From Ceratotherium simum simum (lineage: Eukaryota; Chordata; Mammalia; Perissodactyla; Rhinocerotidae): a stretch of 64,000 nt of DNA. Location of the stretch: positions 5,498,771-5,562,770 of the forward strand of contig NW_004454175.1 of the NCBI RefSeq assembly GCF_000283155.1. Direction: 5' to 3'. This document shows positions 63,296 through 64,000 of the stretch, piece after piece. The notes under the pieces are model-generated. The model was not told the DNA's origin. It worked only from the letters and a program-made list of their open reading frames with translations, and searched no databases. Numbering within the stretch: position 1 is the stretch's first letter; each line of letters opens with the position of its first letter. Position numbers and translations under genes: made by a program.

Positions 63296-63299
63296 TAGT

Positions 63300-63690
63300 T
63301 CTCTTGCTTCTTATAAGTAAGGAAACAGAAAGAGCTAAGCACGTGACTTGTCCAAGGCCATTGACTAGCAAGTGTAATACACAGGCTAAAACTCGGACAT
63401 AGGGCCTAACGTTCTTTCCACTACACCAAGCGGCCGTAAAACAGCAGAACCTAACACCTCATGTTCATCACTATTGGGCACTCACTACATACAAAGAAAA
63501 AAAATAACAATTTGAACACCTCTTAGATGCCAGGCACTATACTAATCTCTTTCCACATAACTACCCTATAAAGTAGGTGTATTTATCCCATTTTACCAAG
63601 AGAAACTGACTTGTCCAAAGTCACAAGGCTACTAAGTGATAATACAAGATTAATCCAGGTCTGTTTACTCCACTACTTTTCCCTACTATC
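63300..63690 (-). mobile_element. Two antisense MIR fragments
   Basis: The first (63300-63425) has cttgtccaaggccattgact. The second (63470-63690) has cacctcttagatgccaggca, tatttatcccattttaccaa and cttgtccaaagtcacaaggc. They sit tail to tail with the sense MIR at 63110. Confidence 0.75.
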
Positions 63691-63726
63691 CTGCCTCAAG
63701 AGAGTGCAGGTAGAAATGACTGTCCA

Positions 63727-64000
63727 GGGCCGGCCCCATGGCTTAGCGGTTGAGTGCGCGCGCTCCGCTACTAGCGGCCCGGGTTCGGATCCCGGGCGCG
63801 AACCGACGCACCGCTTGTCCGGACATGCTGAGGCCGCGCCCCACATACAGCAACTAGAAGGATGTGCAACTACGACATACAACTATCCACGGGGGCTTTG
63901 AGGAAAAACAAGGAGGAGGATTGGCAATAGATGTTAGCTCAGAGCTGGTCTTCCTCAGCAAAAAGAGGAGGATTAGCACGGATGTTAGCTCAGGGCTGAT
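63727..64000 (+). mobile_element. ERE SINE cut by the window end
   Basis: A CpG-rich, near-consensus long-subfamily ERE starting gggccggccccatggctta. Its tail and right duplication lie beyond position 64000. Confidence 0.93.

Larger units (their letters stand above)
28124..64000 (-). other. Upstream SESTD1 intron or 5' flank, repeat-rich
   Basis: This is everything upstream of the start-codon exon. The exon begins with a splice acceptor, so the sequence immediately upstream is intronic, and with no promoter visible the intron likely spans the whole remainder. It is dominated by repeats listed separately. Stretches without an assignment include 30290-31170, 31290-32000, 32770-34300, 37370-38090, 38350-39370, 45930-48500, 56460-56990, 57850-58430 and 61490-63100. 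I see no CpG-rich segment of island length, and no tRNA or snRNA gene. Confidence 0.75.

Overview
This is a nuclear genomic window from a perissodactyl mammal, most likely a horse or another equid. The main evidence is at least sixteen copies of the tRNA-derived ERE SINE family, most with an A-rich tail and a clean target-site duplication. The background is otherwise typical placental mammal: MIR, L2, L1/HAL1, MER5A, MER20, a Tigger-like element, and MLT1 and MLT2-like LTRs. The DNA is AT-rich, has no CpG island and no bacterial-style gene packing.

Only one gene is firmly identified. Four consecutive coding exons on the minus strand encode the first 123 residues of SESTD1 (SEC14 domain and spectrin repeat containing 1). 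In gene order they lie at 28123-28044 (contains the start codon), 25078-24970, 13650-13560 and 9683-9570. All junctions have GT-AG borders and the reading phases join without a gap. The exons cover most of the N-terminal SEC14/CRAL-TRIO-like lipid-binding domain. The rest of the protein, including the spectrin repeats, must lie left of position 1. The promoter and first untranslated exon must lie right of position 64000 or are not recognisable here.

Layout from left to right: 1-9569 is the start of the intron after the fourth coding exon and carries an old L1/HAL1 copy with a nested SINE. 9684-13559, 13651-24969 and 25079-28043 are introns; the second holds a full-length 7SK RNA retropseudogene. 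28124-64000 is a long upstream intron dominated by repeats: a HAL1 copy at 41-43 kb, a near full-length dead L1 at 49.3-56.5 kb carrying four ERE SINEs and an MLT1 LTR, and a cluster of young EREs at 60-64 kb.

Three non-repeat segments in the upstream intron are unexplained. The first is an exon-like 231-nt open stretch at about 40 kb. The second is a two-part open frame at 57 kb split by a 57-nt GT-AG segment. The third is a decayed coding-like stretch at 34.3-34.7 kb. I found no intact virus, CRISPR array, operon or toxin gene, and no convincing new biological system; the two exon-like segments are the best leads.
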